Below, in pieces: positions 8,249 to 14,113 of a stretch of DNA of 18,509 nt (positions within the stretch are counted from its first letter, which is position 1; the number at the start of each line of letters is the position of its first letter). The translations under genes and the position numbers were made by a program. The notes below the pieces were generated by a model. It was not told the origin of the DNA and ran no database searches. It saw only the letters and a list, made by a program, of their open reading frames with translations. Location: contig NZ_CAMPGZ010000067.1 in NCBI RefSeq assembly GCF_946885725.1, forward strand, positions 1 through 18,509, read 5' to 3'. This DNA comes from an uncultured Nocardioides sp. GTDB taxonomy: Bacteria > Actinomycetota > Actinomycetes > Propionibacteriales > Nocardioidaceae.

Positions 8249-8270
8249 TGACAGCAACTCTGACAGCAAC
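8249..8270. repeat. tandem direct repeat TGACAGCAAC x2 upstream of sodN
   Basis: Two identical 10-mers TGACAGCAAC at 8249-8258 and 8261-8270 with a TC spacer (12-bp period) end immediately before the sodN Shine-Dalgarno sequence. On the other strand the half-site reads TTGCTGTCA, with TTGC spaced 12 nt. This recalls, but does not match, the Streptomyces Nur box (tTGCaa-N5-ttGCAA). It could be a regulator site or act on the mRNA leader. Confidence 0.45.
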
Positions 8271-8284
8271 AGAGAGGACTCACA

Positions 8285-8695
8285 GTGACCGGGATGTTCG
8301 CCCGTCTCTTCGCCCCCACCATCGATGTCCAGGCCCACTGCGACCTGCCGTGCGGTGTGTACGACCCGGCGCAGGCCCGCATCGAGGCCGAGTCGATCAA
8401 GGCGATCATCGCCAAGGTCGCGGACAACGACGACCCCGACTTCCGCACCCGCGCGATCCTGATCAAGGAGCAGCGTGCCGAGCTGGTCAAGCACCACCTC
8501 TGGGTCCTGTGGACCGACTACTTCAAGCCGCCGCACTTCGAGAAGTACCCCCAGCTGCACACCCTCGTGAACGAGGCCACCAAGCTGGCCGGCGCGAGCG
8601 GCGCCAAGGGGACGCTGGACGCGAAGGTCGCCGACGACCTGCTCGCGAAGATCGACGAGATCGCCGAAATCTTCTGGGAGACGAAGAAGTCCTGA
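8285..8695 (+). CDS. sodN: nickel-containing superoxide dismutase
   Basis: 136-residue precursor of cytoplasmic Ni-SOD, which dismutates superoxide to O2 and H2O2. The nickel hook HCDLPCGVYDPAQARIEAES is intact. After removal of the prosequence, His1, Cys2 and Cys6 bind nickel, followed by a four-helix bundle. Length and the C-terminal IFWETKK are typical of the family. The start is ambiguous. GTG at 8285 has AGAGAGGA 6 nt upstream and gives a 17-residue prosequence (MTGMFARLFAPTIDVQA). ATG at 8294 (MFARLFAP) would give 14 residues, the length I recall for Streptomyces, but lacks proper ribosome-site spacing. Divergent from sodX, the presumed processing protease. Followed by a strong hairpin at 8757-8795. 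Confidence 0.97.
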   Translation: MTGMFARLFAPTIDVQAHCDLPCGVYDPAQARIEAESIKAIIAKVADNDDPDFRTRAILIKEQRAELVKHHLWVLWTDYFKPPHFEKYPQLHTLVNEATKLAGASGAKGTLDAKVADDLLAKIDEIAEIFWETKKS

Positions 8696-8712
8696 CGACG
8701 TCCTGACAGACT

Positions 8713-8744
8713 GTGGGCCGCCCACCACGAACGGGCCGGCCCAC
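8713..8744 (+). terminator. first hairpin downstream of sodN
   Basis: GTGGGCC (8713-8719) pairs with GGCCCAC (8738-8744) around an 18-nt loop, starting 17 nt after the sodN stop. GTGGG/CCCAC within 8713-8725 offers an alternative fold. It is weaker than the hairpin that follows it. Confidence 0.35.
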
Positions 8745-8756
8745 GACAGGTTGCTG

Positions 8757-8795
8757 ACGGGGTCGGCTGCCCGCAAGGGTGGGCACCGACCCCGT
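8757..8795 (+). terminator. strong terminator-like hairpin of sodN
   Basis: ACGGGGTCGG (8757-8766) pairs perfectly with CCGACCCCGT (8786-8795). After one bulged C (8767), TGCCC (8768-8772) pairs with GGGCA (8781-8785), leaving an 8-nt loop. That is 15 bp with a single bulge. No T-tract follows. It separates sodN from the anti-sigma/sigma operon, whose first codon is at 8861. Confidence 0.7.
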
Positions 8796-8860
8796 TCGCA
8801 CGTGCACCGCCAGCAACCCCAGCAGTGCTCACAGTAGGTTCAAACTAGGGAGGTACCCGC

Positions 8861-9244
8861 GTGCCCGGCTCCACCCCGGACGTCGAGCTCCGGATCCCGG
8901 CCGACTCCGCGTTCCTCGCCGTCCTCCGTACGGCGACCGCGGGCCTCGCGGCGCGGCTGGACTTCACGCTCGACGACATCGAGGACCTGCGCATCGCGGT
9001 CGACGAGGCCTGCGCGATGGTGCTGCCGCAGGCCAAGGAGGGCGCCGACCTGACCTGCGCGTTCACCCTGGGCAACGGGAGCCTGGAGGTCGCGGTCTCC
9101 GCGGAGTGCGACCAGCCCCGGCAGCCCAGCCGGGACGGGTTCGCCTGGACGGTGCTGGCCGCGCTCACGTCCTCCGTGAGCGCCGAGGTGCACGGCGACC
9201 GGCTGACCATCACGCTCTCGCGCGACACCGCCGAACCGGAGTGA
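8861..9244 (+). CDS. RsbW/UsfX-like anti-sigma factor (GHKL ATPase fold)
   Basis: 127-residue protein of the HATPase_c_2 anti-sigma regulatory family, expected to bind the sigma factor encoded directly downstream. IEDLRIAVDEACAMVL (40-55) aligns with the N-box helix of RsbW-type kinases. The usual Asn (DEACAN) is replaced by Met53, and the glycine-rich G1/G2 ATP-lid motifs are not evident in RDGFAWTVLAAL. Kinase activity is therefore doubtful, though sigma binding may be kept. The GTG at 8861 is supported by GGGAGG 7 nt upstream. The stop overlaps a GTG in the sigma frame (GTGA at 9241), so the two genes form an operon. No anti-anti-sigma (RsbV/STAS) gene is present in the window. Confidence 0.85.
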   Translation: MPGSTPDVELRIPADSAFLAVLRTATAGLAARLDFTLDDIEDLRIAVDEACAMVLPQAKEGADLTCAFTLGNGSLEVAVSAECDQPRQPSRDGFAWTVLAALTSSVSAEVHGDRLTITLSRDTAEPE

Positions 9245-9252
9245 TTGGCACG

Positions 9253-10056
9253 ATGACCACCGCCGCCCACGAGGGACGTGAGTCGCTCGCGGAGATGCGG
9301 GCGCGCAGCGTCGCGTTGTTCCGGCAGCTGGCCAACGACCTCTCGGAGGCCGAGCGCGCCGAGATACGCGACCAGCTGGTGCGCCTGCACCTGCCGCTCG
9401 TCGAGCACTTCGCCCGCCGCTTCCTCAACCGGGGCGAGCCGTTCGACGACCTGCTGCAGGTCGGCACGATCGGCCTGATCAAGGCGATCGACCGGTTCGA
9501 CCTCGAGCGCGGGGTGGAGTTCTCCACCTACGCCACGCCCACGATCGTCGGGGAGATCAAGCGGCACTTCCGCGACCGCGGCTGGGCGATCCGGGTGCCG
9601 CGCCGGCTCCAGGAGCTGAGGATCACGATCTCGTCCGCGACCGCGGAGCTGACCCAGGACCTCGGCCGCTCCCCCACGGTGAGCGAGCTCGCCACCAAGA
9701 TCGGGGTCTCCCAGGAGGAGATCATCGAGGGCCTGGAGTCCGCCAACGCCTACTCCACGCTGTCGCTGGACGCTCCCGACAGCAGCGAGGACAGCGCGCT
9801 GACCATGGTCGACGTGATCGGCGAGGACGACGAGGCGCTCTCCCACGTCGAGAACCGCGAGACGATCAAGCCGCTGCTGGAGGCGCTCGACCCCCGCGAG
9901 AAGCACATCCTGACGCTGCGCTTCTTCCGAGGCATGACGCAGTCGCAGATCGCCGCCGAGATCGGCATCTCCCAGATGCACGTGTCCCGGCTGCTCGCCC
10001 GCACGCTCACCCAGCTCCGCGAGTCGCTGTCGCAGGAGCCCGGCACGCTGGACTAG
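9253..10056 (+). CDS. SigB/SigF/SigG-family RNA polymerase sigma factor
   Basis: 267-residue group 3 sigma factor of the stress/sporulation branch. Region 2 contains HLPLVEHFARRFLNRGEPFDDLLQVGTIGLIKAIDRFD (46-83) and the -10 recognition stretch FSTYATPTIVGEIKRHFRDRGWAIRVPR. Region 3 includes LGRSPTVSELATKIGVSQEEI. Region 4 ends with the helix-turn-helix MTQSQIAAEIGISQMHVSRLLARTL (228-252) that reads the -35. Start choice: ATG 9253 has GGAG 11 nt upstream. GTG 9241 in the same frame overlaps the anti-sigma stop and would add four residues. It is paired with the upstream anti-sigma factor, as in Mycobacterium usfX-sigF. It faces a small membrane protein gene. Confidence 0.95.
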   Translation: MTTAAHEGRESLAEMRARSVALFRQLANDLSEAERAEIRDQLVRLHLPLVEHFARRFLNRGEPFDDLLQVGTIGLIKAIDRFDLERGVEFSTYATPTIVGEIKRHFRDRGWAIRVPRRLQELRITISSATAELTQDLGRSPTVSELATKIGVSQEEIIEGLESANAYSTLSLDAPDSSEDSALTMVDVIGEDDEALSHVENRETIKPLLEALDPREKHILTLRFFRGMTQSQIAAEIGISQMHVSRLLARTLTQLRESLSQEPGTLD

Positions 10057-10059
10057 CCC

Positions 10060-10079
10060 GGCTCGGCTCGGATCGGCTC
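10060..10079. repeat. short GGCTC pentanucleotide repeat
   Basis: Four consecutive pentamers, GGCTC-GGCTC-GGATC-GGCTC, lie in the 42-nt gap between the sigma factor stop and the convergent membrane protein stop. It is probably a slippage-derived microrepeat. No convincing terminator hairpin is seen in the gap. Confidence 0.5.
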
Positions 10080-10098
10080 GGCCTCGCGAGGGCCCGGG

Positions 10099-10497
10099 TC
10101 AGTCGTCGGCGGCCAGCGCCGCGATCGAGCGCGGGTGCAGGATCCCCGCGATCACGACCAGCGCGACGATCGCGAGAGCCGCGGCGACCAGCACGGTGTC
10201 GCCGTCCTTGAAGCTCCAGGCCACGCCCAGCTGGATCAGCTGCGCGAGCACGACCGGCGCGCGGGCCCACGAGTGCAGCAGCGCGAGCCGCCAGGCGCAG
10301 AAGGCCAGGCCCGCGCCGTACAGCCAGAAGAACGCGGTCGTGCTCAGCCCCATCGTGACCCGCTCGCCCGTGAGCGCGAACAGCTCGAGGATCCCGAGCA
10401 GCACCAGGACGAGGGCCTCGATTCCGGCCAGGGAGACCGCTACGGTGAGGGGCGCGGGCCGCTCACCGGCGTCGGCCAGGCCGTTCGAGTCACCCAT
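10099..10497 (-). CDS. small four-helix membrane protein, function unknown
   Basis: About 132 residues from ATG 10497 (MGDSNGLADAGERPAPL), with hydrophobic segments near 17-40, 48-72, 80-95 and 101-121 and the short loops TGERVTMG and SFKDGD. I do not recognise the family. An alternative GTG at 10536 would add 13 residues. Neither start has a clear Shine-Dalgarno sequence. The open frame extends further to 10689, but the extra part (SARSRVLTGRALLVSRGD...) looks like non-coding sequence. It is convergent with the sigma factor and points away from whiB1. The function cannot be stated beyond a predicted inner-membrane location. Confidence 0.72.
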   Translation of the reverse strand: MGDSNGLADAGERPAPLTVAVSLAGIEALVLVLLGILELFALTGERVTMGLSTTAFFWLYGAGLAFCAWRLALLHSWARAPVVLAQLIQLGVAWSFKDGDTVLVAAALAIVALVVIAGILHPRSIAALAADD

Positions 10498-10681
10498 GTG
10501 TGCGGCAGGGTCGGTGGGGTCGGGAGCGGGTCCGGTCACGAGAGGCAAGGCTACGCAGCACTCGGTGATTGGAACCGGACCCGGGTGGGAACCGGGTGGT
10601 GACATCCGGTCGCCCCTCGACACCAGCAGGGCACGACCGGTCAAGACACGGGAGCGTGCGGAAGGCCGAATTCGTCCGGTT

Positions 10682-10697
10682 GTGACCAAAGTGACCA
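10682..10697. repeat. direct repeat GTGACCA x2
   Basis: GTGACCA at 10682-10688 and 10691-10697, separated by AA (9-bp period), in the whiB1 upstream region. Direct repeats of this kind may be transcription-factor half-sites; the factor is unknown. Confidence 0.35.
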
Positions 10698-10741
10698 GCG
10701 GCGGGGGTTGATCGGGCCCCGATCTCTTGCCAGGCTAGAAC

Positions 10742-10762
10742 AGGTCATAGGTCACCAGGTCG
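10742..10762. repeat. AGGTCA-type triple direct repeat
   Basis: AGGTCA (10742-10747), AGGTCA (10749-10754) and AGGTCG (10757-10762) lie in direct orientation with 7- and 8-nt periods in the whiB1 upstream region. Possible regulator array; no known factor assigned. Confidence 0.35.
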
Positions 10763-10823
10763 ATAGCGCCTGTCACCACGACAACACTCCGCTCCTCCCG
10801 CACCAATGGCGAGGGACGGGCTT

Positions 10824-10839
10824 CGTGAACAGGTTCACA
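10824..10839. promoter_or_regulatory. CRP-like operator upstream of whiB1
   Basis: The sequence is CGTGA-ACAGGT-TCACA, which differs from the CRP/FNR-family consensus TGTGA-N6-TCACA at one position. Its core GTGAAC-AG-GTTCAC is a perfect palindrome. It is centred about 95 nt before the whiB1 start codon. In Mycobacterium tuberculosis whiB1 is a known CRP (Rv3676) target, so both sequence and context support this call. The transcription start was not identified. Confidence 0.65.
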
Positions 10840-10926
10840 ACCAGGAACCGCACGAAGCACTGCACGGAACCGGCGCTCGTCACGCTCGAACCGCCGGCAC
10901 TCAGACACGACAAGGAGTCAGCCGCC

Positions 10927-11178
10927 ATGGATTGGCGCCACCGCTCTGCATGCCTCGACGAGGATCCGGAGCTGTTCTTCCCGATCGGCAACACCGGTCC
11001 GGCCATTCTCCAGATCGAGGAGGCCAAGCAGGTGTGCCGTCGCTGCGACGTGCGCGAGCAGTGCCTCGCGTGGGCGCTCGAGGCGGGACAGGACCACGGC
11101 GTGTGGGGCGGCCTCTCCGAGGACGAGCGCCGCGCCCTGAAGCGTCGCAACGCCCGAGCCAAGGTGCGCACCGCCTAG
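10927..11178 (+). CDS. whiB1: WhiB1-type [4Fe-4S] transcriptional regulator
   Basis: 83-residue Wbl protein. Four cysteines, Cys9, Cys37, Cys40 and Cys46, are spaced as in mycobacterial WhiB1 and would bind a [4Fe-4S] cluster that reacts with NO. The family turn GVWGG and the basic C-terminal ERRALKRRNARAKVR are intact. MDWRHRSACLDEDPELFFPIGN is nearly identical to WhiB1/WblE. WhiB1 binds the region 4 domain of the primary sigma factor and is essential in mycobacteria (family knowledge). The ATG at 10927 has AAGGAG 9 nt upstream. An upstream in-frame extension to 10708 is rejected because conservation begins at MDWRH. It is convergent with the PdtaS-type kinase, the order seen in M. tuberculosis (Rv3219/Rv3220c). 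Confidence 0.96.
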   Translation: MDWRHRSACLDEDPELFFPIGNTGPAILQIEEAKQVCRRCDVREQCLAWALEAGQDHGVWGGLSEDERRALKRRNARAKVRTA

Positions 11179-11192
11179 GCACCCCACACTTC

Positions 11193-11233
11193 CGACAGGC
11201 CGCCTGGCGCGCATCGCCGCAGGCGGCCTGTCG
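11193..11233. terminator. strong bidirectional hairpin between whiB1 and the PdtaS-type kinase
   Basis: CGACAGGCCGCCTG (11193-11206) and CAGGCGGCCTGTCG (11220-11233) form a perfect 14-bp stem with a 13-nt loop, beginning 14 nt after the whiB1 stop. The flanking genes converge, so it can terminate both transcripts. There is no T-tract on either side. Confidence 0.8.
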
Positions 11234-11248
11234 CACGTCCGGCCCGAA

Positions 11249-11295
11249 GCCTGAGCCGGTCCACCGCGCGTTGCCTGCGCCTGCTCGGCTCAGGC
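11249..11295 (-). terminator. second inverted repeat overlapping the kinase stop codon
   Basis: GCCTGAGCCG (11249-11258) pairs with CGGCTCAGGC (11286-11295) over 10 bp around a 27-nt loop. The right arm covers the kinase stop codon. The long loop makes it a weaker candidate than the hairpin at 11193-11233. Confidence 0.35.
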
Positions 11296-12747
11296 CGGCA
11301 CGTCGAGCAGCACCCGGGTGCCGCCGCCGCGGCGCGGCCCCATCTCGAGCCGTCCGCCGAGCTCGGACTCCACGAGCGTGCGGACGATCGACAGCCCCAG
11401 GCTCGTGGACGTGGCGGGGTCGAAGCCCTCGGGCAGCCCCACGCCGTCGTCCTCGACGGTCACAGCCAGCCGGTCGCCGCGCCGGCGCACCTTGACGACC
11501 AGCGAGCCCGGCCCCTCGCGGAAGCCGTGCTCGACCGCGTTCTGCAGCACCTCGGTCAGCACCATCGCCAGCGGCGTGGCCACCTCGGCGGTGATCGTGC
11601 CGAAGCTGCCCTCCCGCCGGGTCGAGACCGGCGCATCGGGCGAGCCGAGCTCGGCGACCATGACCCGCAGCCGGTCGGCGATCTCGTCGAAGTCGACGGT
11701 CTCGTCGAAGTTCTGGCTCAGCGTGTCGTGCACGATCGCGATCGAGCCCACCCGCCGTACCGCCTCCTCCAGCGCAGCCCGCCCCTCGGGCACGTCCAGG
11801 CGCCGCGCCTGCAGCCGCAGCAGCGCGGCGACCGTCTGGAGGTTGTTCTTCACCCGGTGGTGGATCTCGCGGATCGTGGCGTCCTTGGTGACCAGCTCGC
11901 GGTCGCGACGGCGCAGGTCGGTGACGTCGCGCAGCAGCACCAGCGCGCCGATGTGCTCGCCCTGGGGCCGCAGCGGGATCGCGCGCAGGATCAGCACGGT
12001 GTCGCCGTCACCGAGCTCGGTGTCGCGAGGAGTCCGGCCACTGAGCACCGCGGTGAGGGTCTCCTCGTCGGGCCGGCGTCGCGGCGGCACCAGCTGCCGC
12101 GTCACGGCGGCCAGGTCGAGTCCGGTCAGGTCGGTCTGCAGGCCGAGCCGCCGGTAGACCGACAGCGCGTTCGGGCTGGCGTAGGTGACCTTGCCGAAGG
12201 CGTCGATCCGGACGAACCCGTCCCCCACCCGCGGCGAGTCCGCATGGTCCGAGCGCTGCCCGGGGAACGGGAAGTGCCCGTGGGCGATCATCTGGGTCAG
12301 GTCGGTGGCGGTCTGCAGGTAGGCCAGCTCCAGCCGGCTCGGGGTCCGAACGCCCAGCAGGTTGGTGTTGCGGCCGATCACGCCGAGGATCCGGTCACCG
12401 CGGCGCACCGGGATCGCCTCGACCCGCACCGGGATGTCGTCGCGCCACTCCGGGTCGCCCTCGCGGGCGACTCGCTGCTGCTCGTACGCCGAGTCCAGCA
12501 GGGGTCGCCGGCCCATCGGGACGAAGGCGCCGACCAGGTCGTCGACGTACGCCGTGGGGCCGGTCGTCGGGCGCATCTGGGCACCCGCCCAGAAGCCGCT
12601 CCCGGCCCGGTCCGGCAGCCACAGCACGAGGTCCGCGAAGGACAGGTCGGCGATGATCTGCCAGTCGGCGAGGAGCATCTGGAGCCACGCCAGGTCCTCG
12701 TCGTCGAGGTCGGTGTGGGCCCGCACGAGCTCGGTCAGCGACGGCAC
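11290..12747 (-). CDS. pdtaS: PdtaS-type sensor histidine kinase (GAF-PAS-HisKA_2-HATPase)
   Basis: 485-residue soluble sensor kinase with no membrane segment. The N-terminal GAF-like domain includes LLADWQIIADLSFADLVLW and the RPTTGPTAY segment (about 15-155). A PAS-like domain follows (about 178-275). The HisKA_2 H-box is EIHHRVKNNLQ (294-304), with His297 the likely phospho-acceptor. The ATPase domain has the N-box LTEVLQNAVEHGF (Asn403), G1 VEDDGVGLP (431-439) and a C-terminal GGGTRVLL. The layout matches mycobacterial PdtaS, which phosphorylates the ANTAR regulator PdtaR; no pdtaR is in the window. The start is set at GTG 12747 (V/MPSLTELVRAH), matching the family N-terminus, with TAGGCT 7 nt upstream. 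The open frame reaches 12837, but that extension is not family-like. Convergent with whiB1, as in M. tuberculosis. Confidence 0.92.
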   Translation of the reverse strand: MPSLTELVRAHTDLDDEDLAWLQMLLADWQIIADLSFADLVLWLPDRAGSGFWAGAQMRPTTGPTAYVDDLVGAFVPMGRRPLLDSAYEQQRVAREGDPEWRDDIPVRVEAIPVRRGDRILGVIGRNTNLLGVRTPSRLELAYLQTATDLTQMIAHGHFPFPGQRSDHADSPRVGDGFVRIDAFGKVTYASPNALSVYRRLGLQTDLTGLDLAAVTRQLVPPRRRPDEETLTAVLSGRTPRDTELGDGDTVLILRAIPLRPQGEHIGALVLLRDVTDLRRRDRELVTKDATIREIHHRVKNNLQTVAALLRLQARRLDVPEGRAALEEAVRRVGSIAIVHDTLSQNFDETVDFDEIADRLRVMVAELGSPDAPVSTRREGSFGTITAEVATPLAMVLTEVLQNAVEHGFREGPGSLVVKVRRRGDRLAVTVEDDGVGLPEGFDPATSTSLGLSIVRTLVESELGGRLEMGPRRGGGTRVLLDVPA

Positions 12748-12754
12748 GGACGAA

Positions 12755-12760
12755 AGCCTA
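12755..12760 (-). promoter_or_regulatory. -10 hexamer TAGGCT for leaderless pdtaS transcript
   Basis: On the minus strand TAGGCT (TANNNT) lies exactly 7 nt before the GTG at 12747, with no Shine-Dalgarno sequence between. This supports a leaderless mRNA and the choice of GTG as start. No -35 match was found in the expected position. Confidence 0.55.
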
Positions 12761-12824
12761 GGGTGGTACGAGGCGGTTCCCTCCCGATGCCCGGTTCGCG
12801 GGCTCCGAATGGCAGGATGGCAGC

Positions 12825-13658
12825 ATGGAGTCGGCATTCTGGGACCGCGTCGTGGCCGAGGGCCACAAGGTCCCGACCGACCGCCCCCTGGCCGATCTCA
12901 CCTCCGAGCTGACGGCCATGCTCGGCGACACCGACCCGCGGCTGCGCGACGGGATCGCCTACGAGGTGCTGGCCACCTGGGTCTCCGAGGGCGTGTACGA
13001 CGACCTGCTCCAGGGGCTCGGTGACGGGATGGCCGCGGGCCTGATGGTCGGTCTCGGCGAGCGCGGCACCGACACGGTGTTCCGGCGCAGCTTCAGCGCG
13101 CTGATCCTCGCCGAGTGCGTCCTCCGCGACAACAAGATGCGCGTCGTACCCCCCGACACGATCCTGCGCTGGGGCGACCGCGCCGCGGGCTGGCTGGTCC
13201 GCGAGCGCGACGTGCGCGGCTACGTCCCCGGCAAGGGCTGGGCGCACGCCGTCGCCCACGGGGCCGACGTCCTGGCCGCGCTGGCGCAGTCCCCCGCGCT
13301 CGGCCGACTCGAGCTCACCGTGCTGCTCGACGTGATCGCCGACCGGGTGCTCAGCGAGTCCGACCGGCTGCTGCACGGCGAGGACGACCGGCTCGCGTCG
13401 GCGACGATGCAGATCCTGCGCCGCGACCTGCTCGGCACCGACGTCGTCGAGCCCTGGCTGGCCCGGCTCGCCGCCAAGGCCCGTCCTGACTTCGAGCGCG
13501 ACGGCGACCCCTACGTCATCTCCGGCAACGTGCAGCCCTTCCTGCGGGCGCTGCACCTCCAGCTCGCACTGGCGCCGAAGCCGCCGGCCCAGCGGGCCGA
13601 CCTGCTGCTGACGCTGATCGACCACCTCAAGCGCACGAACCCGAACTTCCTGACCTGA
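12825..13658 (+). CDS. DUF2785 family protein
   Basis: 277-residue soluble, helix-rich protein. LVRERDVRGYVPGKGWAHAVAHGADVLAALAQSP (about residues 125-158) is the hallmark of DUF2785, whose members are otherwise best known from Firmicutes and have no established function. The histidines in WAHAVAHGAD and the paired acidic residues elsewhere are conserved-looking, but no catalytic role is known. There is no signal peptide or membrane helix. The ATG at 12825 follows CAGGAT and 6 nt, a near-consensus leaderless layout; an AGGATGG just upstream could also act as a ribosome site. It is divergent from pdtaS, with a 77-nt gap. The next gene is 158 nt downstream, so it is probably monocistronic. Confidence 0.82.
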   Translation: MESAFWDRVVAEGHKVPTDRPLADLTSELTAMLGDTDPRLRDGIAYEVLATWVSEGVYDDLLQGLGDGMAAGLMVGLGERGTDTVFRRSFSALILAECVLRDNKMRVVPPDTILRWGDRAAGWLVRERDVRGYVPGKGWAHAVAHGADVLAALAQSPALGRLELTVLLDVIADRVLSESDRLLHGEDDRLASATMQILRRDLLGTDVVEPWLARLAAKARPDFERDGDPYVISGNVQPFLRALHLQLALAPKPPAQRADLLLTLIDHLKRTNPNFLT

Positions 13659-13700
13659 CCGTCCCGGTCTCGTTACCACCGTCGCCCCGTTTGTCGGGTT

Positions 13701-13748
13701 CCGGACCGCTCGTCGCAGCAGATGTACCGCTGGTCGAAGCCGGTCCGG
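13701..13748. repeat. long-loop inverted repeat upstream of the symporter operon
   Basis: CCGGACCG (13701-13708) and CGGTCCGG (13741-13748) are perfect 8-bp arms around 32 nt. A second small palindrome, CCTCT-G-AGAGG, follows at 13756-13766. They lie between the DUF2785 stop and the DUF3311 start and could be a weak terminator or operators of the transport operon. A possible -10 TACTCT lies at 13778-13783, without a -35. Confidence 0.35.
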
Positions 13749-13816
13749 GGTACGTCCTCTGAGAGGTCGCCCGTCACTACTCTCGCGCGGGCGCCAATTC
13801 TCGGAGGTGATTCGCC

Positions 13817-14113
13817 ATGTCTGACTCCCGTCCCCCGTCGGGCAGCACCGCACCATCCACGCGACCGACCTGGATCGTGGTCGGAATCCTGATCGCCGTG
13901 GGCATCGTCGTACCCCTGCTCGTCTGGGTCTACGACTCGGAGACGCCCACGCTCGGCGGCTTCCCGTTCTTCTACTGGTTCCAGTTCCTGCTGATCCCGA
14001 TCGTGTCGGCCCTGACCTTCGCGGCGTTCAGGCTCAGCGAGTCGGCCACTGCCCGTGACCGCGAGGCGCGCCGCGCCGCGCGGGGCGCCCAGCAGAGCGG
14101 GGGCGCGCGATGA
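13817..14113 (+). CDS. DUF3311 small membrane protein, partner of the symporter
   Basis: 98-residue protein with two membrane helices (about 19-39 and 51-71), the second starting FPFFYWFQFLLIP, and a basic cytoplasmic-looking tail (RDREARRAARGAQQ). This is the DUF3311 pattern: small proteins encoded directly before solute:sodium symporters of the MctP type, probably as an accessory subunit (inference from recurring context). ATG 13817 is supported by GGAGGTGA 8 nt upstream, the best ribosome site in this operon. Its stop overlaps the symporter start (ATGA at 14110), which implies tight coupling and roughly equal production. Confidence 0.9.
   Translation: MSDSRPPSGSTAPSTRPTWIVVGILIAVGIVVPLLVWVYDSETPTLGGFPFFYWFQFLLIPIVSALTFAAFRLSESATARDREARRAARGAQQSGGAR

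Larger units (their letters stand above)
10498..10926. other. 429-bp intergenic control region upstream of whiB1
   Basis: The longest stretch without a gene in the window. It must hold the promoters of the membrane protein (leftward) and whiB1 (rightward). Visible elements are a repeated GGAACCGG (10571-10578 and 10588-10595), GTGACCA twice (10682-10697), AGGTCA-type repeats (10742-10762) and a CRP-like palindrome (10824-10839). In-frame extensions of the flanking ORFs into the region lack family conservation. No RNA gene was recognised, but a long whiB1 leader is possible. Confidence 0.6.

Noticed and set aside
8126..8776. N-terminal extension of sodX to 323 residues
   Set aside because: The extension is antisense to sodN; the ATG at 8125 has a strong AGGAGG and gives the normal SodX length.
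8835..8840. TAGGTT as -10 of the anti-sigma/sigma operon, or a SigF autoregulatory promoter
   Set aside because: No -35 match at 16-18 nt for the housekeeping type, and the GTTT-N15-GGGTA pattern expected for SigF-type promoters is not present.
10571..10615. GGAACC motifs as an ECF sigma factor -35 element
   Set aside because: No matching -10 element lies at a suitable distance from either copy; in high-GC DNA such pentamers are frequent by chance.
10708..10926. N-terminal extension of WhiB1
   Set aside because: Conservation begins at MDWRH, and AAGGAG precedes the ATG at 10927; the upstream part overlaps the CRP-like site and repeats.
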